Shown: in pieces, positions 27,262 to 36,452 of the stretch | Numbering within the stretch: the stretch's first letter is position 1 | How the letters are laid out: every line of letters begins with the position of its first letter | Assembly: GCA_902595065.1 (NCBI GenBank) | Contig: CACJOM010000001.1 | Location: 511,463-575,462, forward strand | Reading direction: 5' to 3' | DNA from: an uncultured SAR86 cluster bacterium | GTDB taxonomy: Bacteria > Pseudomonadota > Gammaproteobacteria > Magnimaribacterales > D2472 | Length of the DNA stretch: 64,000 bases | Position numbers and translations under genes: made by a program | The notes under the pieces: generated by a model | The model's input: the letters and a program-made list of their open reading frames with translations, nothing else | Told to the model about the DNA's origin: nothing | Databases searched by the model: none

Positions 27262-27958
27262 AATTATTTTTTACTAGGTTTATAAATTTAGACCATTTAT
27301 TAAATTCAATAGGAGGGTTTTCATCAACATCCCAATTAAGATTATCAAGATTAAACCACATTGTATTAATGCCTAAGTCCCTTGCGCCCACGATATCATT
27401 AATTGGATGGTCTCCTACATGAAGAGTATTTTGAAAATCTACCCGAGAAAGTTCACGTGCTTTTATAAAATGACCTTTATTCGGCTTATTACTTTTTACG
27501 TCCATAGATGAAATTGAAAAATCAAACAGATGACCAATGCCTAATTTATTTACATCAGCATTGCCATTTGTCAAAACTCCAAGCTTATATTGAGATGATA
27601 ATTTCTCTAAAACGTTAATCACATCTTCATAGAAAGTAACTTTATGCCTTTCTTCTAGAAAAAACTTATATGCTTCTTCAATAAACTCACTCAAATCTTT
27701 TTCATCCTTAAAGTACTTTTTAGTGTGGTATGCAATAGTCTTTTTTCTTAACATTCCGAGATCATATTCTAAGGAGGGATCTTTTTTTACTAGCTCATTT
27801 CTGATCTTCATAAAATCTTCAAATGTTCCCCATTCTATTTTTTCTCCAATTTTATCTTCAGACCATTTTCTAGAATTCATTTCTGCGTTAATAATGGTAT
27901 CTCTGATATCCCAAAATGTATCATCTAAATCAAAGGTAATGAGCTTAATCTTAGACAT
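27251..27958 (-). CDS. HAD-superfamily hydrolase (YigB/YjjG-like)
   Basis: Phosphatase of the haloacid dehalogenase superfamily, 235 residues from ATG 27958 (MSKIKLITFDLDDTFWD); the frame is open further upstream but only inside xerC. Motif I FDLDDT, motif II LTNGN, motif III Lys in the SNKPNKGHF region, motif IV GDHPINDIVGA. In this operon position other gammaproteobacteria carry YigB, an FMN/pyrimidine-nucleotide phosphatase; substrate here is not provable. Overlaps xerC by 8 bp. Confidence 0.85.
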   Translation of the reverse strand: MSKIKLITFDLDDTFWDIRDTIINAEMNSRKWSEDKIGEKIEWGTFEDFMKIRNELVKKDPSLEYDLGMLRKKTIAYHTKKYFKDEKDLSEFIEEAYKFFLEERHKVTFYEDVINVLEKLSSQYKLGVLTNGNADVNKLGIGHLFDFSISSMDVKSNKPNKGHFIKARELSRVDFQNTLHVGDHPINDIVGARDLGINTMWFNLDNLNWDVDENPPIEFNKWSKFINLVKNNYGG

Positions 27959-28859
27959 TTTTCTTATGGGCTCTTGGGTGAGAGTTTTCATATACTTTAA
28001 TAAGGTGTTGATAATCAAGCCTAGTATATATTTGAGTAGTAGATAAAGAACTATGCCCGAGTAATTCTTGAATGCTTCTGAGATCTCCACTAGATTCAAG
28101 CAAATGAGTGGCAAAGCTATGCCTTAACATGTGAGGATTTACAGGGGGCAATCCCTGCATGAGAGCAATATTTTTAATTCTTTCTTGAACACTTCTTGTG
28201 GTAATTCGACTCCCTCTCAAGTTAACGAATAACGCATCATCTTTCGTCATCAGTTTCTCCCTTTCAACAATCCAATCATTAATGGCACTTTGTGCATAAC
28301 GCCCAACTGGCACCAGTCGAGTCTTAGAGCCTTTACCCATAACCCGAAGGAAACCTTTATTTTCCTCAAAATCATTTAAATTTGAATTCACGGCTTCTGA
28401 AACCCGCAAGCCGCTTGAATAGATCAATTCTATAATTGCTATATCTCTTTTTTCTTGAGAATTCTTTGGCTTAAAATTAAGCAACTGAGAAACCTCTTCA
28501 GGCGATAAAATATTTGGTAAGTGACTTGAAGAGCTTGGAGAGTTAATGAGTTCAAATGGCGAGTCTTGGATCAACCCACTTTTTTTTAAATAATTAAAAA
28601 AGCCCTTAGCAGATGATATATGTCTTTGAATGGAACGGGCGCTAATATTATTTTGAAAGAGCTCTGCAATCCAGGCAGAGCATATTTCCTCAGAAATGTT
28701 TTCTAAATTATAAACCTCAGAAACTTTAAAAAATTTTGATAACTTTATTAAATCTCTTTGATATGACTTGGCTGTATTCTCACTTAAGCCTTTAATGTTT
28801 TCTAGATAATCTAAATAATCAGAGATTAAATTAGAGAGAAAATATTTTTCATCATTCAT
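27951..28859 (-). CDS. xerC: site-specific tyrosine recombinase XerC
   Basis: Chromosome-dimer resolution at dif, with XerD. N-terminal SAM-like core-binding domain (about 1-95), catalytic domain with Arg in SSGLRVSEA, Lys in GKGSKTRLVP, HMLRHSFATHLL, LGHSS and the tyrosine nucleophile in STTQIYTRL. 302 residues is normal. It sits in the conserved dapF-DUF484-xerC order, so it is housekeeping and not a phage or integron integrase. Confidence 0.94.
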   Translation of the reverse strand: MNDEKYFLSNLISDYLDYLENIKGLSENTAKSYQRDLIKLSKFFKVSEVYNLENISEEICSAWIAELFQNNISARSIQRHISSAKGFFNYLKKSGLIQDSPFELINSPSSSSHLPNILSPEEVSQLLNFKPKNSQEKRDIAIIELIYSSGLRVSEAVNSNLNDFEENKGFLRVMGKGSKTRLVPVGRYAQSAINDWIVEREKLMTKDDALFVNLRGSRITTRSVQERIKNIALMQGLPPVNPHMLRHSFATHLLESSGDLRSIQELLGHSSLSTTQIYTRLDYQHLIKVYENSHPRAHKKNV

Positions 28860-29485
28860 GCCTCTTTTGATTCAAGGACTCTAACAATGACGTCGCGAAT
28901 GTACTCTATAAACGTTGTATCCCCATCACCAAGGTATTTGGTAGCTTCAATAGAGCCTACTTTGAGAAGACCAAAACCTTTCTCTAATTTCATCACACTG
29001 ATTACTGCAGATTTAATTGCGTCATTGGAAAAAAAAGCAGCCATTTTTTCTTTGGATAGAGGCCCCATATGTATAGCGTCTTTATTCATATCCAAACCAG
29101 TAATTTTTTCAAGCTTTTGTAATTCAGCATCGGAGAGAGTCTCTAAAATACATGAATCTACCTCAAAATTCTCTTGGAAGAAATGCTCGACAGTTTTCTT
29201 TACCTCATCAAACTTATTAGAGGAAATTAATGACAAGGTTAAATTTTTAGATTTAAAGAATAGCTCCTCATTTTCTTTGCCGGTTGATACAAACCCGGTA
29301 AGCATATCCATAAGCCTTGACTGCTCATCTCTAAGTTTTCTTACTTGCATTTCAAGAAGTGAACTTGCCCCTTCTGCATCATGCTTAAAGCTTAATTCAC
29401 TTACAAGAGATTCTCTTGAAACAAAAAAGTCAGTATTTTCTAGTAAATAAAGCTCTACATCTTTAGCATCTAGTTTCTTAGCCAT
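28856..29485 (-). CDS. DUF484 family protein
   Basis: 209-residue GAF-like protein of unknown function, the conserved gene between dapF and xerC. The N-terminus (VELYLLENTDFFVSRESL) matches the family start L-x-x-NPDFF, then a heptad-like region (EMQVRKLRDEQSRLMDML) and a C-terminal GAF-like domain. Overlaps dapF by 16 bp and xerC by 4 bp. I can describe but not assign a function. Confidence 0.8.
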   Translation of the reverse strand: MAKKLDAKDVELYLLENTDFFVSRESLVSELSFKHDAEGASSLLEMQVRKLRDEQSRLMDMLTGFVSTGKENEELFFKSKNLTLSLISSNKFDEVKKTVEHFFQENFEVDSCILETLSDAELQKLEKITGLDMNKDAIHMGPLSKEKMAAFFSNDAIKSAVISVMKLEKGFGLLKVGSIEATKYLGDGDTTFIEYIRDVIVRVLESKEA

Positions 29486-30255
29486 ACTCCCTCACAGATA
29501 AATTCAGCCGGCCCTATCATTTCAAGCTTATCATTTATTTTTCTAAGGCTCAGCTCACCACCAGCAGAAATAATTTTTAATGGAAGTTTATTGTTAAAGT
29601 TGAAGCTTGCTGTTGCTGCAGAAGCAGATCCACATGACAAGGTTTCACCAGCCCCTGCTTCATTCGTTCTCAGCTCAAGATTATCTGAATGTTTTGAAAA
29701 AAGAGAAATATTTACATCTGTAAAAAATTTTCTTTTTCTAAGTTTTGAGGAAAGCTCATCTAGGTCATAAGAAAAAATTTTCTTTTTTTCTATAACTAAA
29801 TGTCGATTACCAGCATTTATAAATTTATATTTCCTAAGACCATATTTTTCTAAAAATTTAGCCTCTGCTTTTGGAATCACTTCTTGAGAGGGCATGTCTA
29901 AGACAGCTTTTACCTTTTTAGATTGAGTAGGCTCTACAAGAACAGGTTTTGATTTTGTGCCCAGTAACAGTTGTTTTTTTGGAGCGAGGCAAGCCTCCCA
30001 AAGAAATGCTCCTACTGATCGTACCCCATTCATGCACATATCAGCTTCTGTTCCATCAGAGTTAAAAAATTTTACATAAAAATCATGTTTAGAATTTTTT
30101 GGCGGATTGATTGTAATTAGTTGATCGAATCCAAGTCCTTTTTTTCTATCTCCCATTTTTATTATTTTGGATTTAGGTAATGAATATATATTGGTTAGGT
30201 TCTCAACAATTATGAAGTCATTTCCATTGCCATGCATTTTTTTAAACTTGATCAT
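29470..30255 (-). CDS. dapF: diaminopimelate epimerase
   Basis: Cofactor-free racemase converting LL-DAP to meso-DAP for lysine and peptidoglycan. Start MHGNGNDFI (7-15), both catalytic cysteines retained: C74 and C208 (GAGETLSCGSA). The normally strict CGNGxRC motif around C74 reads C-M-N-G-V-R-S here, with Gly replaced by Met and the second Cys by Ser. 261 residues is slightly short of the E. coli length. Overlaps lysA by 14 bp. Confidence 0.93.
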   Translation of the reverse strand: MIKFKKMHGNGNDFIIVENLTNIYSLPKSKIIKMGDRKKGLGFDQLITINPPKNSKHDFYVKFFNSDGTEADMCMNGVRSVGAFLWEACLAPKKQLLLGTKSKPVLVEPTQSKKVKAVLDMPSQEVIPKAEAKFLEKYGLRKYKFINAGNRHLVIEKKKIFSYDLDELSSKLRKRKFFTDVNISLFSKHSDNLELRTNEAGAGETLSCGSASAATASFNFNNKLPLKIISAGGELSLRKINDKLEMIGPAEFICEGVWLRN

Positions 30256-31480
30256 CTAGCCCCTCTTCAAGAAAAGTTAGATCAGCATAGTCTTCTCGTT
30301 TTCGTATTAGGTAAAAATTGTCTTTATCTACAATAACTTCAGCTGCTCTAGGCCTAGAATTATAGTTAGAACTCATAACAAAACCATAAGCACCAACTGT
30401 TTTAACTGCCAGAAGGTCTCCCTCGCATGCTCCAATATCTAAATTTTTTGCCAAGAAATCGCCAGTTTCACATATTGGACCTACAAGATTTACATTGGAG
30501 ATCTGTTCATTTTTAATTATCGGCCAAACATCATGATGAGCTTGATAAAGTGCTGGACGTAATAAATCATTCATTGCCGCATCAGCAATAAGAAAATTAT
30601 TTTTCTTGTACTCAACCCGAGTAAGCATAATGCCAGCATTGGCTGATATTGATCGTCCTGGCTCAAGAATTAATCTTTCGTTTCTGTCAGAAAATATCTC
30701 TTCATAGATTTGAATTAATTCAAATGGCTGGACCGTCTCTTCTCCAACATAATTAACACCTAGACCACCTCCCATATCTACGAAGTCTAAACTAATATTG
30801 AGTTTATCTAGCTCAATTAAAAGCTCCAAAGCTTGTTTGGCAGCATCCTCGAAGCCTTTAAGCTCCATAATCTGCGATCCAATATGACAAGTTAAACCAA
30901 CAAGTTTAATGCTATCGTTTTTGAGACATCGTTTTACAAGATCTTTTGTGGATTCAATACTTACCCCAAACTTATCGGATTTCCTTCCTGTTTTTGTAAA
31001 TTCATGGACACCTGCATCAACATTTGGATTAAATCTTATAGCTACTGGAGCAGTTTTTTTCATCTCTTTAGCAACTTCACCCAGCCTTTTAAGTTCTTGC
31101 TCAGACTCAACATTAAAAGAAAGGATGTTATTTTCTATTCCAGATGCCATTTCTGCTTTTGATTTTCCCACCCCTGAAAAAATAATTTTCTTTGGATTTG
31201 CACCAGCTAAAAGAGCTCTGTGTAATTCACCACCAGAAACAATATCAAACCCACAACCAGAATTTTCTAAAATTTTTAAAATTGAAATATTTGATAATGC
31301 TTTGACCGAAAAACATACTAGCCCATTCATCTTTTTAAATGAGTTTATGTATGCTTTAGCATGCCTTTTTAGTGTTGCCTTGCTATAGACAAATGTCGGC
31401 GTGCCATAGACATCAGCAATATCTTTTAATGCTACTTCTTCAGCATATAATTCATTTTTTTTGTAATGAAAATGATCCAT
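30242..31480 (-). CDS. lysA: diaminopimelate decarboxylase
   Basis: PLP enzyme giving L-lysine from meso-DAP. PLP lysine in FSVKALSN, glycine-rich GGGLGVNY, EPGRSISANAG and the dimer-partner cysteine region GPICETGDFLA; 412 residues. Immediately downstream of the tiny lptM-like gene (8-bp gap) and upstream of dapF, the conserved lppL-lysA-dapF arrangement of pseudomonads. Confidence 0.95.
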   Translation of the reverse strand: MDHFHYKKNELYAEEVALKDIADVYGTPTFVYSKATLKRHAKAYINSFKKMNGLVCFSVKALSNISILKILENSGCGFDIVSGGELHRALLAGANPKKIIFSGVGKSKAEMASGIENNILSFNVESEQELKRLGEVAKEMKKTAPVAIRFNPNVDAGVHEFTKTGRKSDKFGVSIESTKDLVKRCLKNDSIKLVGLTCHIGSQIMELKGFEDAAKQALELLIELDKLNISLDFVDMGGGLGVNYVGEETVQPFELIQIYEEIFSDRNERLILEPGRSISANAGIMLTRVEYKKNNFLIADAAMNDLLRPALYQAHHDVWPIIKNEQISNVNLVGPICETGDFLAKNLDIGACEGDLLAVKTVGAYGFVMSSNYNSRPRAAEVIVDKDNFYLIRKREDYADLTFLEEGLDDQV

Positions 31481-31488
31481 AAAGGAAC

Positions 31489-31590
31489 TTAAGAATTGAA
31501 AAAATTTTCAGCAGGAATTGGTGCTTTCATTCCACAACTTACAGCGACTAAAGAGACAAAGACTAAAAGAAAAAATAGGCGAACTTTCAT
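31489..31590 (-). CDS. lptM: LptM (YifL/LppL)-like mini-lipoprotein
   Basis: A 33-codon gene not obvious from length alone. It encodes a lipoprotein signal (MKVRLFFLLVFVSLVAVSC, lipobox Cys19) followed by GMKAPIP, the counterpart of the C-G-x-K-G-P-L-x-x-P stretch that defines LptM/YifL and Pseudomonas LppL. LptM supports oxidative maturation of the LPS transporter LptD in E. coli. It lies directly before lysA, exactly where this family is encoded. The mature part is very short (15 residues). Its ATG is inside the terminator hairpin that follows ahcY. Confidence 0.75.
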   Translation of the reverse strand: MKVRLFFLLVFVSLVAVSCGMKAPIPAENFFNS

Positions 31591-31599
31591 TCGCCTATT
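31566..31599 (-). terminator. rho-independent terminator of ahcY
   Basis: Minus-strand stem AATAGGCGAA / TTCGCCTATT: perfect 10 bp at 31599-31590 and 31583-31574, with a 6-base loop TGAAAG, followed by TTTTCTTTT. It lies 32 bp after the ahcY stop. On the plus strand no T-run follows, so it is unidirectional. The loop and last stem base contain the lptM start codon. Confidence 0.8.
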
Positions 31600-31631
31600 A
31601 TGAGTAATTTATTAGAAAAAAACTAATCAGA

Positions 31632-33026
31632 TTAGTATTTATACTCTTCTTCTTTAAATGGACCATCAACAGGTACATTAATGTATTCAGCCTGCTCATC
31701 TGTTAACTTTGTAATAGTACCGCCAAACCCTTGCACCATAAGCTCAGCGACCTCTTCATCTAATTTCTTGGGTAGAACCTTAACAGTTAACATTTCTTTC
31801 TTTTTGTCAGAATCATTAATATTTGCAAAGCCTTGTTCATATAAATACATCTGAGCCAAAACTTGGTTAGCAAATGATCCATCCATTATTCTGCTTGGGT
31901 GACCTGTAGCATTACCAAGATTGACTAGCCTTCCCTCAGCCAGAAGCACTATGTAGTTCTTACTTTGTAGATCAGGAGTATCGGATGGAGAGGTATCTCT
32001 GAAGATTCTATGGACTTGAGGCTTAATCTCCTCCCAATACCACTCATCTCTCATAAATTGAGTATCAATCTCATTGTCAAAGTGCCCAATATTACAAATA
32101 ACAGCAGTATTCTTGACTGATCGCAACATGGCTTCATCACAAACATTTACATTTCCAGTCGTAGTAACAATCAGATCTGTATCTTGTAGAACTCTTAGAT
32201 TAATATCTTTAGGGTCTCTTGTTACAATGCCATCATTGTAAGTTGATACAACTTCAAACCCATCCATGCAGGCTTGCATAGCACATATAGGATCAGATTC
32301 AGCTACTCTAACAATCATTCCCTCTTGAGCTAGACTCAAAGCAGAGCCTTTTCCAACATCGCCATATCCAATGACCAATGCCTTTTTTGATGAAAGAAAC
32401 ATATCAGTTGCTCTTTTTATGCCATCATTGAGACTATGCCTGCATCCATATTTATTATCATTTTTAGACTTAGTCACTGAGTCGTTAACATTAATAGCTG
32501 GAACTTTAAGGGTATTGCTCTCAAGCATTGCTTTAAGTCTATGCACTCCCGTAGTAGTCTCTTCTGATACGCCGTGAATAGTATCTAGCATATCTGGAAA
32601 TTTTGTATGAACCATGTGTGTAAGATCGCCACCATCATCGAGAATCATATTTGCATCCCATGGCTGATCATCTTTTAAAATTGTTTGTTCTATGCACCAA
32701 TCAAACTCCTCATCTGTTTGCCCTTTCCATGCAAAAACAGGGATACCAGCTGCAGCGATTGCAGCGGCCGCGTGATCCTGTGTAGAGAAAATATTGCATC
32801 CAGACCAGCGAACTTCTGCGCCTAGATCTACTAAAGTTTCGATTAAAACAGCTGTTTGGATAGTCATATGAATACAGCCCATTACTTTTGCACCCTTAAG
32901 AGGCTGGGCATCTTTGTATTTGGTCCTCAGAGCCATTAAGGCAGGCATTTCATTTTCTGCAAGAGATATTTCTCTTCTGCCAAAATCAGCAAGGCTCATG
33001 TCCGCTACTTTATAATCATTTTCCAT
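31632..33026 (-). CDS. ahcY: adenosylhomocysteinase
   Basis: Hydrolyses S-adenosylhomocysteine to homocysteine and adenosine with bound NAD. 464 residues; signature [20 protein letters not shown]-binding [10 protein letters not shown], and the C-terminal KY end required for NAD binding (EEEYKY). Placed 78 bp downstream of metK, giving a compact methyl-cycle pair. A small hairpin covers its ribosome-binding site. Confidence 0.96.
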   Translation of the reverse strand: MENDYKVADMSLADFGRREISLAENEMPALMALRTKYKDAQPLKGAKVMGCIHMTIQTAVLIETLVDLGAEVRWSGCNIFSTQDHAAAAIAAAGIPVFAWKGQTDEEFDWCIEQTILKDDQPWDANMILDDGGDLTHMVHTKFPDMLDTIHGVSEETTTGVHRLKAMLESNTLKVPAINVNDSVTKSKNDNKYGCRHSLNDGIKRATDMFLSSKKALVIGYGDVGKGSALSLAQEGMIVRVAESDPICAMQACMDGFEVVSTYNDGIVTRDPKDINLRVLQDTDLIVTTTGNVNVCDEAMLRSVKNTAVICNIGHFDNEIDTQFMRDEWYWEEIKPQVHRIFRDTSPSDTPDLQSKNYIVLLAEGRLVNLGNATGHPSRIMDGSFANQVLAQMYLYEQGFANINDSDKKKEMLTVKVLPKKLDEEVAELMVQGFGGTITKLTDEQAEYINVPVDGPFKEEEYKY

Positions 33027-33042
33027 ATTTACTCCAGTAAAT
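33027..33042 (-). promoter_or_regulatory. hairpin enclosing the ahcY ribosome-binding site
   Basis: ATTTAC-TGGA-GTAAAT, a perfect 6-bp stem whose loop and first 3' stem base spell GGAG, the likely Shine-Dalgarno of ahcY; the stem ends directly at the ATG. AT-rich and small, so its stability in vivo is uncertain. Confidence 0.35.
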
Positions 33043-33104
33043 TTAATCGTGCATTCTACCTAAAAAATAAGTAAAGATGCATTTTTATATTATTAAACTA
33101 AATT

Positions 33105-34259
33105 TTATTGTGAAATCTTATCTGCTTTATCAGTTCTTTCCCAAGTTAGGTCAACATCAGACCTTCCAAAGTGCCCATAGGCTGCAGTTGGAAGGTAGAT
33201 AGGCCTCTTTAAATCAAGCATATTAATTAAGCTTTTAGGCCTCAGGTCGAACTCTTCCTCAACTATTTTTACAATTGCTGATTTTGATATTTTTTCACTG
33301 TTAAAAGTTTCAACATGTATAGATGTTGGTTTTGCAACTCCAATAGCATATGAAACTTGAATTTCACAATAATCTGCTAGTCCAGCAGCTACAATATTTT
33401 TAGCAACATATCTAGCTGCATATGCAGCAGATCTGTCTACTTTTGACGGGTCTTTACCTGAGAAGGCCCCACCTCCATGACGAGCCATACCTCCATATGT
33501 ATCAACAATTATTTTTCTTCCAGTAAGACCACAATCGCCAACTGGACCGCCAATAACAAATTTACCCGTTGGATTAATGTAGATATTTGTTGAATCAAGA
33601 ATCCATTCCTCAGGAACAATGGGCTTGATAATTTTATCCATTACCTCGGCTTTAATTTCTTCCTGGGTTACATCTTCGTCATGTTGTGTTGAAAGCACGA
33701 CAGCAGAAAGCCCTTCAATAGTTTTACCATCATCAGAATAAATGACACTTACCTGACTTTTTGCATCAGGTCTCAACCATTTAATTTCTTCACTTTTCAT
33801 AACATCAGCTTGTTTTTTGACCAATCTGTGTGAAAGGTCTATTGGAAGCGGCATCAATGATTCTGTTTCTTTACATGCATATCCAAACATTAACCCTTGG
33901 TCACCAGCTCCTTGCTCAAGGTTTTCACCCTCACCCTCAGTAACGCCCTGAGATATATCAGGAGATTGCTCAAAAACAAGATTAGTAAACTCACAAGTAT
34001 CCCCATTAAAGCCATACTCATCAGAGTTATACCCAATTTCATTAATTGTTTTCCTTACTATGGGCTCAAGATCGGGACTTCCCAAGGATGTTATTTCTCC
34101 AGCTATGAAGACCATATTATTTTTAATCATGGTTTCGCATGCAACTCTGCTGTTAGGATCTTCTGTCAAATATGCATCTAAGATTGCATCAGATATTTGA
34201 TCGCAAACCTTATCAGGATGACCTCCAGAAACGGATTCGGATGTAAAAATATAGCTCAT
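33105..34259 (-). CDS. metK: S-adenosylmethionine synthase
   Basis: Makes SAM from methionine and ATP. 384 residues with [28 protein letters not shown], and the phosphate loop [19 protein letters not shown]. Preceded by AGGA/GAGG-type ribosome-binding sequence and a long leader that appears to contain a SAM-II-type riboswitch. Divergent from the tkt-pgk-fba run. The same-strand downstream gene is ahcY. Confidence 0.96.
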   Translation of the reverse strand: MSYIFTSESVSGGHPDKVCDQISDAILDAYLTEDPNSRVACETMIKNNMVFIAGEITSLGSPDLEPIVRKTINEIGYNSDEYGFNGDTCEFTNLVFEQSPDISQGVTEGEGENLEQGAGDQGLMFGYACKETESLMPLPIDLSHRLVKKQADVMKSEEIKWLRPDAKSQVSVIYSDDGKTIEGLSAVVLSTQHDEDVTQEEIKAEVMDKIIKPIVPEEWILDSTNIYINPTGKFVIGGPVGDCGLTGRKIIVDTYGGMARHGGGAFSGKDPSKVDRSAAYAARYVAKNIVAAGLADYCEIQVSYAIGVAKPTSIHVETFNSEKISKSAIVKIVEEEFDLRPKSLINMLDLKRPIYLPTAAYGHFGRSDVDLTWERTDKADKISQ

Positions 34260-34311
34260 AATTTCCTCGCTAATATCAATATGTGTAATTTTAATTTTTC
34301 ACCAAAGTTGG

Positions 34312-34362
34312 CGTCCTATTTAGCAGTTTAAGCATGCAATCAGGAACAAATCACTTTCAAGG
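34312..34362 (-). promoter_or_regulatory. SAM-II-type riboswitch aptamer (candidate) upstream of metK
   Basis: In the metK leader (minus strand) the order of conserved blocks matches SAM-II as I know it: a P1 strand ending in U followed by GAUUUG, CC in the loop, AUUGCA, the second P1 strand (GCUU pairing with AAGU), then AAAC, GCUAAA and a 3' AGGA. The loop UCCU (in UUCCUG) can pair with AGGA to give the H-type pseudoknot. P1 is short (4 bp plus possible extension), which lowers certainty. It ends about 50 nt before the metK ATG. Confidence 0.6.
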
Positions 34363-34410
34363 GGGAATCTTAGTTGTTTTGCGAAATAAACTCAAATAAA
34401 TCTACAAAAA

Positions 34411-34416
34411 ATTATA
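34411..34416 (-). promoter_or_regulatory. candidate -10 box for metK
   Basis: TATAAT on the minus strand about 50 bp upstream of the riboswitch candidate. A start just downstream (around 34404) would give a leader of roughly 145 nt that includes the whole aptamer. No good -35 is apparent. Confidence 0.4.
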
Positions 34417-34460
34417 GCCACATATTATGATTAAGATGTCCTAAAACTATTTACTTAACA

Positions 34461-36452
34461 ATGCACAAAGAACTTTCTAATGCTATAAGGTTTTTATCCA
34501 TAGATGCTGTTCAAGCAGCCAAATGTGGCCATCCTGGTATGCCAATGGGGATGGCTGATATTGCTGTGGCACTATGGAAATATAACTTAAAACATAATCC
34601 CAAAAATCCCAACTGGTTCAATAGAGATAGATTTGTTTTATCAAATGGACATGGTTCAATGTTGTTATACAGCCTACTTTATCTGACCGGCTATAATTTA
34701 AGCATTCAAGATTTAAAAAACTTTAGACAGCTAGGCTCTAAAACCCCTGGGCACCCAGAGCTAGATATAGAAATTGGAGTGGAAACAACAACAGGTCCTT
34801 TGGGCCAAGGCATTGGAAATGCAGTAGGGATGGCCCTGGCTGAGAAGGTGCTGGCAAGCAAGTTTAACCAACCAGATGGACTCCAGCCAATTGATCACTA
34901 TACATATACCTTTCTCGGTGACGGCTGTTTAATGGAGGGAGTCTCTCATGAGGTATGTTCTTTTGCAGGCACTCATAGATTGGGCAAGTTAATTTGTTTC
35001 TATGATCAAAATGGAATCTCCATTGATGGGGAGATAACAAACTGGTTTACAGACAATACGGCCCAAAGATTTGAAAGTTATGACTGGCAAGTGCTTGAAG
35101 TAGATGGTCATAATATAGAACAAATTTTAGAGGCGATAAAAAATGCACAAGCAGAATCAAGTCGACCAACCTTAATTTGTTGCAAGACTGAAATTGGATT
35201 CGGATCACCAAATAAAGCAGGAACTTCAGGCGTTCATGGCTCTCCTTTAGGCGATGAGGAAATTGTAAAAACAAGAAATCAATTGGAGTGGGAGCATGGT
35301 CCTTTTGATATTCCAGAGAATATCAAATCTGAATGGGATGCTATAGAAGCTGGCTCTAAAGTGAACTCTGAATGGGATTCGCTAATGAATGAATACTCTA
35401 AAAAGCATCCAGTGCTTTTTAATGAACTAAAACGATTAATTAATAATGATTTGCCGAATGACTTTGAACAAAATTATGAAGACTTTATTGAGGGATTAAT
35501 TGCCGCCGATCAAAAAGATATGGCAACTCGTAAAGCCTCAGAGGTTTGTTTGAATTTCTTTTGTGAACAACTGCCTGAGCTCATAGGAGGGTCAGCTGAT
35601 CTGACCGGGTCAAACAATACTTTTTCTTCAGTTAGCTCTGAACTACTTCCTGATAATCCTGAAGGAAATCATATTTTTTATGGGGTAAGAGAGTTTGGAA
35701 TGACGACCATCATGAATGGAATGTTATTACATGGGGGCATGAAACCATATGGTGGAACATTTTTAGTATTCATGGATTACGCCAGGAATGCAGTTAGATT
35801 GGCTGCACTTATGGAGATTCCAAATATTTTTGTCTATACCCACGATTCTATTGGATTAGGAGAGGACGGCCCAACTCATCAACCAATTGAGCACCTTGTT
35901 ACTCTGCGAGCAACTCCAAACTTACATAATTGGAGGCCAGCAGATATTATTGAGACAGCAGTGGGATGGAAAGAGGCAATAACTTCTTCAAAGACCCCAC
36001 ATAGCCTTATCTTATCAAGGCAAAACTTACCATATATTCAAAGAGTTAAAGATCAGATTGGTCAGATAAAAAATGGAGGCTATCTTCTTGCTCATGAGGA
36101 TAATGCTGACATTACATTAATAGCATCAGGTAGCGAGGTTCAGTTAATTATCGCAGCTGCTAAATCGATCAGAGAGCAAGGATTTAAGGTAAATGTTGTT
36201 TCTATGCCATGCCTTGATAAGTTTTACCAGCAAGATAAGAAATATAGAGATAGTGTTGTAGATCCTTCGATGCCTAAACTCATTGTTGAAGCTCTGCATC
36301 CTGATTCTTGGCAAGGTTTGATCAATCTTACTGATACAGTTATTGGCATGAATACTTTCGGTGAAAGTGCTCCAGCAAGCGAGTTGATGGCAAAGTTTGG
36401 TTTTACAGAAAACAATATAATTACTGAAGCAAAAAAACTACTTTCAAAATGA
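34461..36452 (+). CDS. tkt: transketolase
   Basis: TPP-dependent two-carbon transfer in the pentose phosphate pathway. 663 residues; GHPGMPMGMAD at the start, SNGHGSMLLYSLLYLTGY, the TPP motif GDGCLMEGVSHEVCSFAG, catalytic Glu in EFGMTTIMNGM, and the C-terminal domain with SGSEVQL. No clear ribosome-binding site. Overlaps pgk by 4 bp; the usual intervening epd gene is absent. Confidence 0.96.
   Translation: MHKELSNAIRFLSIDAVQAAKCGHPGMPMGMADIAVALWKYNLKHNPKNPNWFNRDRFVLSNGHGSMLLYSLLYLTGYNLSIQDLKNFRQLGSKTPGHPELDIEIGVETTTGPLGQGIGNAVGMALAEKVLASKFNQPDGLQPIDHYTYTFLGDGCLMEGVSHEVCSFAGTHRLGKLICFYDQNGISIDGEITNWFTDNTAQRFESYDWQVLEVDGHNIEQILEAIKNAQAESSRPTLICCKTEIGFGSPNKAGTSGVHGSPLGDEEIVKTRNQLEWEHGPFDIPENIKSEWDAIEAGSKVNSEWDSLMNEYSKKHPVLFNELKRLINNDLPNDFEQNYEDFIEGLIAADQKDMATRKASEVCLNFFCEQLPELIGGSADLTGSNNTFSSVSSELLPDNPEGNHIFYGVREFGMTTIMNGMLLHGGMKPYGGTFLVFMDYARNAVRLAALMEIPNIFVYTHDSIGLGEDGPTHQPIEHLVTLRATPNLHNWRPADIIETAVGWKEAITSSKTPHSLILSRQNLPYIQRVKDQIGQIKNGGYLLAHEDNADITLIASGSEVQLIIAAAKSIREQGFKVNVVSMPCLDKFYQQDKKYRDSVVDPSMPKLIVEALHPDSWQGLINLTDTVIGMNTFGESAPASELMAKFGFTENNIITEAKKLLSK

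Noticed and set aside
27951..28859. Tyrosine recombinase as sign of a mobile element or integron
   Set aside because: It is XerC in the conserved dapF-DUF484-xerC-HAD operon; no attachment site, cargo or compositional break nearby.
28887..29450. Open frame of 187 codons on the plus strand
   Set aside because: Fully antisense to the conserved DUF484 gene; Ser-rich mirror translation with no family motif or ribosome-binding site.
30909..31388. Open frame of 159 codons on the plus strand
   Set aside because: Antisense to lysA, which has all its catalytic motifs; no independent support.
34298..34313. Hairpin CGCCA-ACUU-UGGUG after the metK aptamer as an intrinsic terminator
   Set aside because: On the metK strand it is followed by A-rich sequence, not a T-run, and the stem is only 5 bp with a wobble; riboswitch control, if real, is more likely at translation or by another fold.
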